From an uncultured Oscillospiraceae bacterium (GTDB lineage: Bacteria > Bacillota > Clostridia > Oscillospirales > Oscillospiraceae): a stretch of DNA of 64,000 nucleotides. The position numbers were made by a program, and so were the translations under genes. Below the pieces are notes generated by a model. The model was not told the origin of the DNA. It worked only from the letters and a program-made list of their open reading frames with translations, and ran no database searches. Shown here in pieces: positions 40,281-48,566 of the stretch (position 1 is its first letter; every line of letters begins with the position of its first letter). The stretch is taken from assembly GCA_934589675.1 (NCBI GenBank), contig CAKTOF010000004.1, forward strand, positions 97,075 through 161,074, written 5' to 3'.

Positions 40281-40769
40281 ATGGAACGCATCGACAAGGA
40301 AAACTATTATCTGGACATTGCCCAGACCGTCATGGAGCGCTCGACGTGCCTGCGCCGCAAATTCGGCGCCATCATCGTGCAGAACGATGAGATCATCTCC
40401 ACCGGCTACAACGGTGCGCCGCGCGGCCGGAGCAACTGCTCCGACCTCGGCTACTGCCTGCGCGAAAAGCTCGCCGTGCCGAGCGGCGAGCGCTATGAGC
40501 TCTGCCGCAGCGTCCATGCCGAGGCGAACGCCATCATCTCTGCCGCAAGAAAAGACTGCATCGGCGGAACGATCTACTTGGTCGGCACCGAGACGGCCAC
40601 GGGCGAGCTCATCCACGACGCCATCTCGTGCGCCATGTGCCGCAGGCTCATCATCAACGCAGGACTGGCAAAGGTCGTCATCCGCAACACGAGCGAGAAA
40701 TACCACATCATCAACGTCCGCGACTGGGTCTTCAACGACGACACCCTGCTTGGGACAATTGAGGAATAA
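40281..40769 (+). CDS. dCMP deaminase-family protein (ComEB-like)
   Basis: A 162-residue zinc deaminase. The zinc ligands are seen in CRSVHAEANAI (His, with catalytic Glu) and in CAMCRRLI (two Cys). An extra Cys/His motif near residue 50 (NCSDLGYC) fits the second structural zinc of dCMP deaminases. It would turn dCMP into dUMP for thymidylate synthesis. Own promoter and terminator. TGGAGGG lies before the ATG. Confidence 0.9.
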   Translation: MERIDKENYYLDIAQTVMERSTCLRRKFGAIIVQNDEIISTGYNGAPRGRSNCSDLGYCLREKLAVPSGERYELCRSVHAEANAIISAARKDCIGGTIYLVGTETATGELIHDAISCAMCRRLIINAGLAKVVIRNTSEKYHIINVRDWVFNDDTLLGTIEE

Positions 40770-40777
40770 TAACAGCG

Positions 40778-40812
40778 ATCCCCGTATGGCCGCGGCCATA
40801 CGGGGATTTTTT
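40778..40812 (+). terminator. Terminator of the deaminase gene
   Basis: A 14-bp perfect stem ATCCCCGTATGGCC with a two-base loop and six T. 40813-40902 holds nothing recognisable. Confidence 0.92.
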
Positions 40813-40902
40813 GCCTCGCAGACCTTCTCTGCCCGAAGGTGCGCGCAGTCGGGGCGCATCCCCATAAAGCAGGAGGGACTGCGTATGCAGTCCCTCCTGT
40901 TT

Positions 40903-41682
40903 TCAGATGACGTCGAGGCCGCCGTCGGCGGTGACGACGTTTCCGGTGACCTTATGGCAGGCGTCGGAGCAGAGCGTGAGGACGACGTCGGCGATGTCCT
41001 CGGGCTTGCCGGTGACGGGCGGCATGCCGGGGTCGCCGGCGTGGACGTCCTCGGGCTTGCCGAACATGCGGTCGGCCATGCCGGTGCCGAGCGTCGGGCC
41101 GGGGCAGACGACGTTGCAGCGGATGCCGGTGTTAAAGCACTCGACGGCTGCGCACTTTGTCAGCTGAATGAGGCCGGCCTTGGCCGGGCTGTAGCCGCCG
41201 AAGTTCGCCATGGCCTTCATGCCCGCGGTGGAGGCCGTGTTCACGATGGAGCCGGAGCCCTGCTTTTTCATCTGGCGAAGCTCGTGCTTCATGCACAGGA
41301 ACACGCCCTTGAGGTCGACGTCGACGATCCAGTCCCAGTCGTGCTCGGTGACGTCGGTGAGCGGCGCGAGCGGGATGGTGACGCCGTCCGGGCCGACGCC
41401 CGCGTTGTTAAAGGCGATGTCGACGGCGCCGAACGTCTCGACGGCCGTTTTCATCATGGCCTCGACGTCGGCCTCCACGCGCACGTCGGCGCGCAGGCCG
41501 ATGGCACCGACGCCGTAGTCGGCGCGGATTCTCTCGGCGAGGGCGACGGCCTTGTCGACGATGGTCGACGTGACGATGACGATGTTCGCGCCCTCGGCCG
41601 CGAAGGCCAGCGCCGTGGCCTTGCCGATGCCGGACGCGCCGCCGGTGATGAGGGCGGTCTTTCCAACGAATCTCTTTTCCAT
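40903..41682 (-). CDS. Short-chain dehydrogenase/reductase (hydroxysteroid dehydrogenase-like)
   Basis: A 259-residue classical SDR. Cofactor motif TGGASGIGKA, NNAG at about residue 88, and catalytic Ser...Tyr-x-x-x-Lys (NTAST, then GGYSPAKAG) are intact. It oxidises or reduces a secondary alcohol with NAD(P). It lies 19 bases after, and is co-transcribed with, an Old Yellow Enzyme-type reductase; the two activities together suit stepwise reduction of an enone such as a steroid, bile acid or plant phenolic, but the substrate is unknown. ATG 41682 has AAGGAG upstream. Confidence 0.9.
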   Translation of the reverse strand: MEKRFVGKTALITGGASGIGKATALAFAAEGANIVIVTSTIVDKAVALAERIRADYGVGAIGLRADVRVEADVEAMMKTAVETFGAVDIAFNNAGVGPDGVTIPLAPLTDVTEHDWDWIVDVDLKGVFLCMKHELRQMKKQGSGSIVNTASTAGMKAMANFGGYSPAKAGLIQLTKCAAVECFNTGIRCNVVCPGPTLGTGMADRMFGKPEDVHAGDPGMPPVTGKPEDIADVVLTLCSDACHKVTGNVVTADGGLDVI

Positions 41683-41701
41683 GGATAACACTCCTTATAA
41701 A

Positions 41702-43645
41702 TTATCGGATGCGGATGGCGGCGTGGAACGCATCCTGGTTCGCGTCGGCCAGAAGCCGCGCGGAGCTGACGCAGTCGCCCACGACGAAGACATTTTCCGG
41801 GTAGCGGGCGAGCAGCTCGTCGGCCAGCGCCCGGTCGGGCTTGACGCCGAGAGCGAGAACGCATGTGTCAGCCTCAAATTCGCCGGCGCTCGTCTTGACG
41901 CCGTGGCCGGTGAACGATTCGATCGACGCGCCGCCGACGCACCTCACGCCGTATTTTTCAAGCTGGTAGTTGAGCTCGATGTGGTTGAACACGGGCATAT
42001 CCTTTGCCCAAGCCTCCAGTGGAAGCTGGTCGACGACCGTGACGGCTTTGCCCTCCATGCCGAGCATGACGGCGCACTCGAGCCCCACGATGCCGCCGCC
42101 GCAGACGACGACCGTTTCGCCGACGGGCACGGTGTGGTGCTCCGTGTCGCGGACGGTGACGACGTTTTCGCTGTCGATGCCGGGGATGTTCGGACGCAGG
42201 TACGTCGAGCCGCATGCGACGATGACGGCGTCCGGGTCGTCCTGCGCGATCATGTCGGCCGTGACGCGCGTGTTGTAGACGATCTTCGCGCCGCACTTTT
42301 CCGTCTGACGCTTGTCCCAGTCGAGGTACAGGCGCATGTACTCCTTGAACGGCGCGATCGTCGCGTCGCACAGCAGGCCGCCGAGGTGATCGCTTGCCTC
42401 GTAGAGCGTGACGTCGTGCCCCATGGCCGTGAGCGTCTGCGCGGCCATCATGCCGGCCGGGCCGCCGCCGACGACCGTGACGCGCTTTTCGTGGCCGGGC
42501 TTGACGAGCGACGCGAGGTCCAGGTCCTTGCCGAGCAGCGGGTTGACGGCGCAGCGCATGCTCGTGCCGTAGTTATTGGCGTTGCCGCACCAGTCGCAGC
42601 GCGTGCAGGGGCGGACGTCGGCTGCGCAGCCGCGGACGGATTTGTGGATCAGGTCGCCGTCGGCCATGTAGGACTTGGCCATGACGACGATGTCGGCCAT
42701 GCCGTTTGCGATGATGTCCTCGGCCTCGGCGAGCGAGGTGATGTTGCCGACAACGGCGACGGGGATGTGCAGCCGCTTTTTCGCCTCGGCTGCAAACGGG
42801 ACATTCAGCCGGCGGCCCTTGAAGTACGTCGGGATGGTGTACGTCGAGCCGTAGTTGAAGAAAATGTTGCCGCGCGAGACGTGCATGATGTCGACATATT
42901 CCTGCGCGCGCTCCATGAACTGGAGCGATTCGTCGAGCTGCAATCCGTCCGGAAGATCCTCCTGCGCGCTGACGCGGCACTCGATGACCATATTCGGCAC
43001 GGCCTCGCGCACGGCGCGCAGCACCTCGAGCGGGAACCGCATCCGGTTTTCCAAACTGCCGCCGTACTCGTCCGTGCGCTTGTTCGACTGCGGCGAGATG
43101 AACTGCGCGAGCAGGTTGTTGTGCGCGCAGTGGATCATGAGGATCTTCAGCCCGGCCTTGGCGCAGCGGACGGCGCAGTCCACATACTGGTCGCGGACGA
43201 AGTCCATGTCCTCGCGGTTCATGGGCTTGATGTAGCCGAGCGGGCCGCCGTTTAAGGGCACGTCGCTCGGGGCAAGGGCGGGGACCTTCGGGTCGTGGCT
43301 CGAGCCGCGGCCGGCGTGGGCGAGCTCGACGCTCATCTCCGCGCCGTTTTCACGCGCGGCGCGCACCATCTGCTCGAGCCCGTGGATGCAGCGATCCTCC
43401 GTGACGTTCAGCTCGCACGTCCACGCTGAGCTGTCCGTGTGGACGACCGGCGTGTTGCCGATGGTGAGGTAGCCGACGCCCGTGCGCGCCTGCCAGGCGA
43501 CATAGTCGATCATCTCCTGCGTGACGTCGCCCTCCGGCGAGCATTTGAGCACGACGGTCGGCGCGTACTCCAGCCGGTTTTTCAGCGTGAGCCCGCGGAT
43601 CCTCAGCGGGGAAAATACATGCGGATACAGGTCGTTTTTCAGCAT
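41702..43645 (-). CDS. Old Yellow Enzyme-type FMN/4Fe-4S/FAD reductase
   Basis: A 647-residue relative of the enzyme at 15409. FMN barrel with NKRTDEYGGSLENRMRFPL, 4Fe-4S cysteines in CTRCDWC and the later MRCAVNP, and two Rossmann motifs (GGGPAGMMAA and GGGIVGLECA). The barrel's start (APTVVLKCSPEGDVTQEM) differs from the first copy, suggesting a different substrate. ATG 43645 is chosen, after GAAGGAG and GGAG; a TTG at 43663 is less likely. Promoter at 43681-43709 overlaps a strong palindrome, so the reductase-dehydrogenase pair is probably repressed until its substrate appears. Confidence 0.9.
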   Translation of the reverse strand: MLKNDLYPHVFSPLRIRGLTLKNRLEYAPTVVLKCSPEGDVTQEMIDYVAWQARTGVGYLTIGNTPVVHTDSSAWTCELNVTEDRCIHGLEQMVRAARENGAEMSVELAHAGRGSSHDPKVPALAPSDVPLNGGPLGYIKPMNREDMDFVRDQYVDCAVRCAKAGLKILMIHCAHNNLLAQFISPQSNKRTDEYGGSLENRMRFPLEVLRAVREAVPNMVIECRVSAQEDLPDGLQLDESLQFMERAQEYVDIMHVSRGNIFFNYGSTYTIPTYFKGRRLNVPFAAEAKKRLHIPVAVVGNITSLAEAEDIIANGMADIVVMAKSYMADGDLIHKSVRGCAADVRPCTRCDWCGNANNYGTSMRCAVNPLLGKDLDLASLVKPGHEKRVTVVGGGPAGMMAAQTLTAMGHDVTLYEASDHLGGLLCDATIAPFKEYMRLYLDWDKRQTEKCGAKIVYNTRVTADMIAQDDPDAVIVACGSTYLRPNIPGIDSENVVTVRDTEHHTVPVGETVVVCGGGIVGLECAVMLGMEGKAVTVVDQLPLEAWAKDMPVFNHIELNYQLEKYGVRCVGGASIESFTGHGVKTSAGEFEADTCVLALGVKPDRALADELLARYPENVFVVGDCVSSARLLADANQDAFHAAIRIR

Positions 43646-43680
43646 GGCTCCATACTCCTTCAAGTGTTGTCTGTGGCTCT

Positions 43681-43718
43681 ATTCAACCACACGCGCGCCA
43701 ATTTGTAAAATTACAAAT
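43681..43718 (-). promoter_or_regulatory. Promoter with overlapping operator ATTTGTAA-AA-TTACAAAT
   Basis: An 18-bp perfect palindrome at 43701-43718. On the minus strand TTTACA (43704-43709), a 17-base spacer and TTGAAT (43681-43686) form the reductase promoter, with the -35 inside the palindrome. A TetR/MarR-like repressor site is likely; its regulator is not adjacent. Confidence 0.65.
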
Positions 43719-43752
43719 CAAGATATGGGTATAGTGCGGACATTATACTGCT

Positions 43753-44454
43753 TCACTCTGCCGGGACAAAGATCGAGCAGCTTCCGAGCCGGTATTTTAC
43801 GATCGGCTCGGGTACGGGGAACGGGAAGTCGGCTTCCTCGGGCGAAAGCGCGCCGTCTTTCCAAGCGTCGTAGCAGTCGCGCATCTCGTCAATGGCGGTA
43901 ACCGGCAGCGGACACGGGCCGTGGCACGGGTAGAGCAGCGAAAACTCCGCCCGCAGCATTGCAAGCTCGTCGAGCGATCGGCGGTAGCGCGCCCGGTCGC
44001 GGTGCTCGCCGAACAGAAAGACGGTGTCGTAGCTCACGCAGTCGCCCGTGATGAGCCAGCCCTCGTCGCGGCAGAGCAGGCAGCAGTGCCCCGGCGTGTG
44101 GCCGGGAACGAGCAGCACCTCGACCTTCCGGTCGCCCAGATCAAAGACATGGCCGTCCGGAACGCCCGTATACTCCGGCCCCGGCCGGTCGGATGCGATG
44201 CGCGCAAGGTCGCCCTCCGGGCAGAAAACGTGCGCAAAGAGCTGCGCGTTTTCCGTGTGGTCGCCGTCGCAATGGGTCAAAAAGACGTCGCACGGGAGCT
44301 CGGTCACAGATCGGATAAGCGCAGGAAGATCGCATTGCTCCGCGCCTGCGTCGACAAGCAGCGCGCGCTCGGTTCCCACGATGAGAAACATCCGCACCAT
44401 GTCCTGCTCAAGCGCATAAAGGTCAGGATCAAGCTCCAGAATCTCTGTTGCCAT
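43753..44454 (-). CDS. Metallo-beta-lactamase-fold hydrolase
   Basis: A 233-residue MBL-fold enzyme with the metal motif THCDGDH (the family HxHxDH with the second His as Cys and Gly-Asp-His after), GHTPGH and a GD pair (ITGDCVSYDT), and a late PCHGP. Relatives include glyoxalase II-like thioesterases. The middle His to Asp/Cys spacing should be checked for loss of a zinc ligand. ATG 44454 is eight bases after GGAGG. Transcribed toward, but separately from, the reductase operon. Confidence 0.85.
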   Translation of the reverse strand: MATEILELDPDLYALEQDMVRMFLIVGTERALLVDAGAEQCDLPALIRSVTELPCDVFLTHCDGDHTENAQLFAHVFCPEGDLARIASDRPGPEYTGVPDGHVFDLGDRKVEVLLVPGHTPGHCCLLCRDEGWLITGDCVSYDTVFLFGEHRDRARYRRSLDELAMLRAEFSLLYPCHGPCPLPVTAIDEMRDCYDAWKDGALSPEEADFPFPVPEPIVKYRLGSCSIFVPAE

Positions 44455-44501
44455 GGTCATACCTCCGGTTTCTCCGCGTCAGACGCGGGATTGCTTTTGC
44501 T

Positions 44502-44542
44502 ATTTTACCATTTTTGCCGCCCGGCGGCAAGCGCTTTGTATA
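44502..44542. promoter_or_regulatory. Symmetric divergent promoter sharing one palindrome
   Basis: TTGCCGCC-C-GGCGGCAA (44514-44530) supplies a TTGCCG -35 to each strand; TAAAAT (44502-44507, minus) and TGTATA (44537-44542, plus) each follow at 17 bases. Confidence 0.6.
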
Positions 44543-44589
44543 TGAAATGCACAATGTGGGGAGAATTCCACCGAAAGGGGCGAGAAGGT

Positions 44590-44862
44590 ATGGTAAAGGG
44601 CTTATCCAGACAGGTCATCGTCGTCAAGTCGCCGGACGGGCGGATGTTTGAGCAGGCAATCTTCATTCTGCGCGCCGATGCGCTCGGGCAGGGCGCGGAC
44701 GAGGAGAGCATCATCGCGCAGGCGCGCGCGGCCGCAGACGGCTATGTGCGCGGCGCGGGCGGCGCCGGGCGCGGGCGCGGCTGGCGCATCCCGAAGCCGA
44801 CCTGGGCGGCCGCGGGCGGGGCGCTCGTGGGGCTGGCGTGGGCGCTGAGCCTGCTGCTGTAA
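44590..44862 (+). CDS. Small conserved membrane-tailed protein
   Basis: A 90-residue protein. The N-terminal half (VIVVKSPDGRMFEQAIFILR) resembles a short family seen in Clostridia, sometimes labelled as a translation initiation factor without support. A Gly/Arg stretch and a C-terminal hydrophobic helix (about 70-90) follow, suggesting tail anchoring. ATG 44590 has GAGAAGG upstream; the open frame runs far upstream antisense to the MBL gene and is not used. Function unknown. Confidence 0.65.
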   Translation: MVKGLSRQVIVVKSPDGRMFEQAIFILRADALGQGADEESIIAQARAAADGYVRGAGGAGRGRGWRIPKPTWAAAGGALVGLAWALSLLL

Positions 44863-44870
44863 GCCGCGCG

Positions 44871-44899
44871 TTGAAAGCGCGGAAAAAATATGTTATGAT
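44871..44899 (+). promoter_or_regulatory. Sigma-A promoter of the dus operon
   Basis: TTGAAA, a 17-base spacer and TATGAT. Its expected start, about 44906, makes ATG 44908 unlikely and favours ATG 44935. Confidence 0.7.
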
Positions 44900-44934
44900 A
44901 ACCCCAAATGTCCGCGGCTGCGGAGAAATGGGGA

Positions 44935-45906
44935 ATGCGCGTGCAGCTTGGAGCACTCAACATACCGGAGGGCGCGATCCTGGCGCCGATGGCCGGTGTG
45001 ACCGATCCGGCGTTCCGCGCCGTCTGCGCCGAGCTTGGTGCGGCGTGTACGGTGACGGAGATGGTCTCCTCCCGCGCGCTCGTCTATCATGACCAGAAGA
45101 CGGCGCGCATCGCGAAAAAAACGAACACTGGCATCTCGGGCGTGCAGATCTTCGGAAACGACCCGTCGATCATGGCGGAGGGCGCGTGCCTTGCGCTGGA
45201 GCTGAGCGGGTGCGAGTTTGTGGACATCAACATGGGCTGCCCCATGCCGAAGGTCGCAAACAACGGCGACGGCTCGGCGCTTATGCGCACGCCGGAGCTG
45301 GCCGGGCGCATTGTCGAGGCGGTCGCCGGCGCGGTGGACGTGCCTGTTACGGTGAAGATGCGCCTCGGATGGGACCGCGGGTGCATCAACTGCGTCGAGC
45401 TTGCGAAGATCGTGGAGCAGGCGGGCGCGAGTGCCGTCGCCGTCCACGGCCGCACGCGCAGCATGCTCTATTCCGGCCGCGCCGATTGGGATCAGATCGC
45501 GGCGGTCAAGCGCGCCGTCTCCATCCCGGTCGTGGCAAACGGCGACATTTTTTCGGCGGAGGACGCCGTCCGCGCGAAATTGCGCACCGGCGCGGACGCC
45601 GTGATGATCGGCCGGCCCGCGTTCGGGAACCCGTGGATCTTCATGCAGGCGCGCGAAGCGCTTTCGGGCAGGGAGATCCCGCCGCTTCCGCCGCTGCGCG
45701 GGCGCATCGAGGTGGCCAAGCGGCAATTTTATCTCGCGGTCGAGGACAAGGGCGAATACATCGCCTGCATGGAGGCGCGCAAGCATATGGCCTGGTACCT
45801 GCGCGGCGTGGCCTACAGCGGATACTACAAAGAGCAGATCTCCCATCTTTCCTCCTGCGAGGAATTTGAGCGCATCGCCAAGGGGATCGTGCAGGATTTG
45901 AGGTGA
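44935..45906 (+). CDS. dusB: tRNA-dihydrouridine synthase (DusB-like)
   Basis: A 323-residue FMN barrel enzyme with LAPMAGVTDPAFR at the start, the FVDINMGCPMPKVANNGDGSA phosphate/FMN loop containing the catalytic Cys, VHGRTR, and VVANGDIFS for FMN binding. It reduces uridine in the tRNA D loop with NADPH. ATG 44935, with GGAG nine bases upstream, gives the usual N-terminus. Four bases before the sigma gene. Confidence 0.93.
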   Translation: MRVQLGALNIPEGAILAPMAGVTDPAFRAVCAELGAACTVTEMVSSRALVYHDQKTARIAKKTNTGISGVQIFGNDPSIMAEGACLALELSGCEFVDINMGCPMPKVANNGDGSALMRTPELAGRIVEAVAGAVDVPVTVKMRLGWDRGCINCVELAKIVEQAGASAVAVHGRTRSMLYSGRADWDQIAAVKRAVSIPVVANGDIFSAEDAVRAKLRTGADAVMIGRPAFGNPWIFMQAREALSGREIPPLPPLRGRIEVAKRQFYLAVEDKGEYIACMEARKHMAWYLRGVAYSGYYKEQISHLSSCEEFERIAKGIVQDLR

Positions 45907-45910
45907 TCGA

Positions 45911-46525
45911 GTGGACGAGAAAAAGCTGGCAGAGCTGGCGGCTGCCGGAGACCAGAAGGCGTTCGAGCAGCTCGTGCTGCAATACCAGAAGCCGGTGTAC
46001 AACCTCGCGCTGCGCATGGCCGGCAATGCCGACGACGCGTTCGACCTTGCGCAGGAGGCGTTTTTGCGCGCATGGCGCGCGCTGCCGCAGTTTAAGTTTG
46101 AGTCGGCGCTTTCTACGTGGCTCTACCGGCTGACGAGCAATATCTGCATCGATTTTCTCCGGCAGAAAAAGCGCTCGAAGGTCGTGAGCCTGAGCTTTGT
46201 GAACGAGGACGACGAATCGTGCGAGCTCGACCGACCCGACCCCGCGCCCGGCCCGGAGGCGCGCGCGGTGGCCAGGGCGGAGCGCGAGGAGGTCGCGCGC
46301 GCGCTTGATTCGCTCGAGCCGGAGTACCGCGAGGCGCTCACGCTGTGCGCCATCCACGGCATGAGCTACATAGAGATCTCCGAGATTCTGGACGTCCCGG
46401 CCGGGACGGTGAAATCCCGCATTTCGCGTGCGCGGGAAAAAATGCGCAGAAAGCTGCTCGGAACCGGGAACAATTCCGGATCGCGTTCGTCAACTAAATC
46501 AGGAAGGGAGGCGGATGCGCAATGA
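45911..46525 (+). CDS. ECF sigma factor, SigW/RpoE-like
   Basis: A 204-residue ECF factor. Region 2 has AFDLAQEAFLRAWRALPQFK and FSTWLYRLTSN-type wording; region 4 has LTLCAIHGMSYIEISEILDV and PAGTVKSRISRAREKMR. GTG 45911 follows GAGGTG. Its stop overlaps the anti-sigma start (ATGA). Likely responds to envelope stress; the following M23 peptidase and lipoprotein are plausible members of its regulon or operon. Confidence 0.92.
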   Translation: MDEKKLAELAAAGDQKAFEQLVLQYQKPVYNLALRMAGNADDAFDLAQEAFLRAWRALPQFKFESALSTWLYRLTSNICIDFLRQKKRSKVVSLSFVNEDDESCELDRPDPAPGPEARAVARAEREEVARALDSLEPEYREALTLCAIHGMSYIEISEILDVPAGTVKSRISRAREKMRRKLLGTGNNSGSRSSTKSGREADAQ

Positions 46526-47382
46526 GCTGTGATGAGATCTATGAGCTGATCAGTCTGCACATCGACGGGGAGACGACCCCGGAGCAGGAGCAGATGCTTG
46601 CCGCGCATCTGGCCGAATGTGCGCGCTGCCGCGATCTTTTGCGCGCGTATGAGGACATCCAGTCCGGTGTGGCGGAGCTTGCATCCGACCCGCCGGAGCG
46701 GTTTGCCGAGGGCGTCATGTACCGCGTGGCGCAGGAGGCCGGCGGGAACGGCGGCAAAAAGCGCCGCTTCGCCTTCGGGCACGCCACGGCGTTTGCCGCC
46801 GTGGCTGCCGCGCTTGTGATCCTGGTCGGCACGGGGCTTGTGAAGCTGCCCAGCAGCACGGACAAGGCGGAGGACGCAGCCTGCGACACGGCGGCCTATG
46901 CGGCCGACGGGGCGAAAAATGCGATTGACGACGCCGAAGAGAGCGGCGCGGAGGAGCGCGAAGCGCCGGAAAGCGCAGCGGAGGACCGCACGGAGTTTTT
47001 CGCTGCGGCCAGCTACGACGCGCTCTTTGACACCGTGGGCGAGTCGAAGTATGAGCCGCCCGAGCAGAACGAGGCGGCCGGGGACGGCGCCGCTTCAGAC
47101 AGCGATTCGGCGTATGATGTGCCGATGGAAAGCGGGCGGGCGGAATCTGCGAAGGTACAGGAGCCGGCCTACTGTGCGACGATCTCCGGCTGCAAGCCGG
47201 AGGACATCCCGGAGCTTGCCGGGCTTGCACAGGACGAGACAGACCCGAACCTGTACCGCGGCACGGCCGCGCAGGTGCGCGAGATCGTCGCGGCGTACAG
47301 AGAACGCTACGCCACAGACGAGACGGACGCGGCGGATGTCCCGGACGACGCGCCGGCGGAGCTGACGATCCTGCCGGAATGA
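46522..47382 (+). CDS. Zinc-finger anti-sigma factor, membrane-bound
   Basis: A 286-residue protein with the ZAS motif HLAECARC (His-x3-Cys-x2-Cys) near residue 30, which grips ECF sigma factors. A helix at about 88-108 (FAAVAAALVILVGTGLV) crosses the membrane and a long acidic Glu/Ala-rich extracellular region follows. Coupled by ATGA to the sigma gene. Regulated proteolysis of this protein would free the sigma factor. Confidence 0.9.
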   Translation: MSCDEIYELISLHIDGETTPEQEQMLAAHLAECARCRDLLRAYEDIQSGVAELASDPPERFAEGVMYRVAQEAGGNGGKKRRFAFGHATAFAAVAAALVILVGTGLVKLPSSTDKAEDAACDTAAYAADGAKNAIDDAEESGAEEREAPESAAEDRTEFFAAASYDALFDTVGESKYEPPEQNEAAGDGAASDSDSAYDVPMESGRAESAKVQEPAYCATISGCKPEDIPELAGLAQDETDPNLYRGTAAQVREIVAAYRERYATDETDAADVPDDAPAELTILPE

Positions 47383-47435
47383 ACCAGACATAGTGATTGC
47401 TTCTTCCCCACAGACTACCTTACGAGGTGAGCGCT

Positions 47436-48566
47436 GTGGGGAAGAAGTTTTTTGCGCTGGCGGCCGCGGCGCTGCTGCTCATGGGGCAGGTGAATGCGGC
47501 GGACTTCATCCGCTGGGTGGAGTTCGACGTCTCGTGCGAGGCCATGGAGCGCGCGCTTGACTATGACGTCCGCTCGCAGGAGCAGGAAAAGCGCCTGTCG
47601 TGGATCGACATTTTAGCCCTCGCCGCGACGCGGCACGGCGGCGGGGATTTTTCTGTGCAAGCCGTGGACGCGGCGGCAAAAGCGCTCTGCTCGGACGAGT
47701 CGATGGAGCAGGTGCTTGGTGAACAGTATAAATATTATGTATACTACAAGGAGGCCTACACCGCCGTCCTCGGCGGGCTTGTCGGCAATTTTGCCATTGA
47801 GACGACGGACAGCGCGGGAAAAACGGAGCGGAAGCCGCAATACGGCCTGCGCGCGTTTTCGCCCATCGCGGCCGGGTACGGCTACGCGCACTATGACGAC
47901 TTCGGCGCCTCGCGCTCGTATGGCTATCGGCGGCGGCATCTCGGAAACGACCTGCTCGGCGCGCTTGGCACGCCCATCTGCGCCGTCGAGGCCGGCACGG
48001 TCGAGGCGCTCGGGTGGAACCAATACGGCGGCTGGCGCGTCGGCATCCGGTCGCTTGACCGCAAGCGCTACTATTATTATGCCCACCTGCGCAAGGACGC
48101 GCCGTTCGCGCCGGGATTAAAAGAGGGCGACGCGGTCGAGGCCGGGCAGGTCATCGGCTTTATGGGGCGGACGGGCTACAGCGCGAAGGAAAATGTGAAC
48201 AACATTGAGACGGTCCATCTGCACTTTGGGCTCCAGCTTATTTTCGATGAGAGCCAGAAGGACGGCGATGGCGAGATCTGGGTGGACGTCTATGAGCTCG
48301 TCCGGCTGCTCAGCCGTCATCGCAGCTCCGTCCGGAGGACAGCTGCGGGGACGTGGGAGCGCGCGCATTTACCCGTTTTACGATCTCGACCGGTAGAGTT
48401 TGCAGCTTCAACACAGAACATTCATGGTTTGTTTACGTTTTCCGGCTCTGCCTCTGGTAAAATGGCGGCAAACCCAGCGAAGGAGGCGGACCCCTATGAA
48501 CAGGAAATTTGCAGCTGCGGCCGCGCTGTTGACTGCGCTGCTGCTTGGCGCGTGCGGCGCTTCTGA
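47436..48566 (+). CDS. M23 peptidase, with probable 3' frameshift
   Basis: A secreted or anchored protein (helix at about 3-22) whose C-terminal half is an M23 LytM domain: zinc ligands in RRRHLGNDLLG, the YYYAHLRKD His and VHLHFGL. It would cut peptidoglycan cross-bridges. GTG 47436 follows GAGGTG. The frame as read runs 70 codons past the domain with an unlikely Arg/Cys-rich tail overlapping the next gene by 71 bases. Adding one GC pair at the (GC)n tract near 48359-48366 would give a natural end (RIYPFYDLDR) and stop at 48394-48396. The tail beyond that is likely spurious. Confidence 0.8.
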   Translation: MGKKFFALAAAALLLMGQVNAADFIRWVEFDVSCEAMERALDYDVRSQEQEKRLSWIDILALAATRHGGGDFSVQAVDAAAKALCSDESMEQVLGEQYKYYVYYKEAYTAVLGGLVGNFAIETTDSAGKTERKPQYGLRAFSPIAAGYGYAHYDDFGASRSYGYRRRHLGNDLLGALGTPICAVEAGTVEALGWNQYGGWRVGIRSLDRKRYYYYAHLRKDAPFAPGLKEGDAVEAGQVIGFMGRTGYSAKENVNNIETVHLHFGLQLIFDESQKDGDGEIWVDVYELVRLLSRHRSSVRRTAAGTWERAHLPVLRSRPVEFAASTQNIHGLFTFSGSASGKMAANPAKEADPYEQEICSCGRAVDCAAAWRVRRF

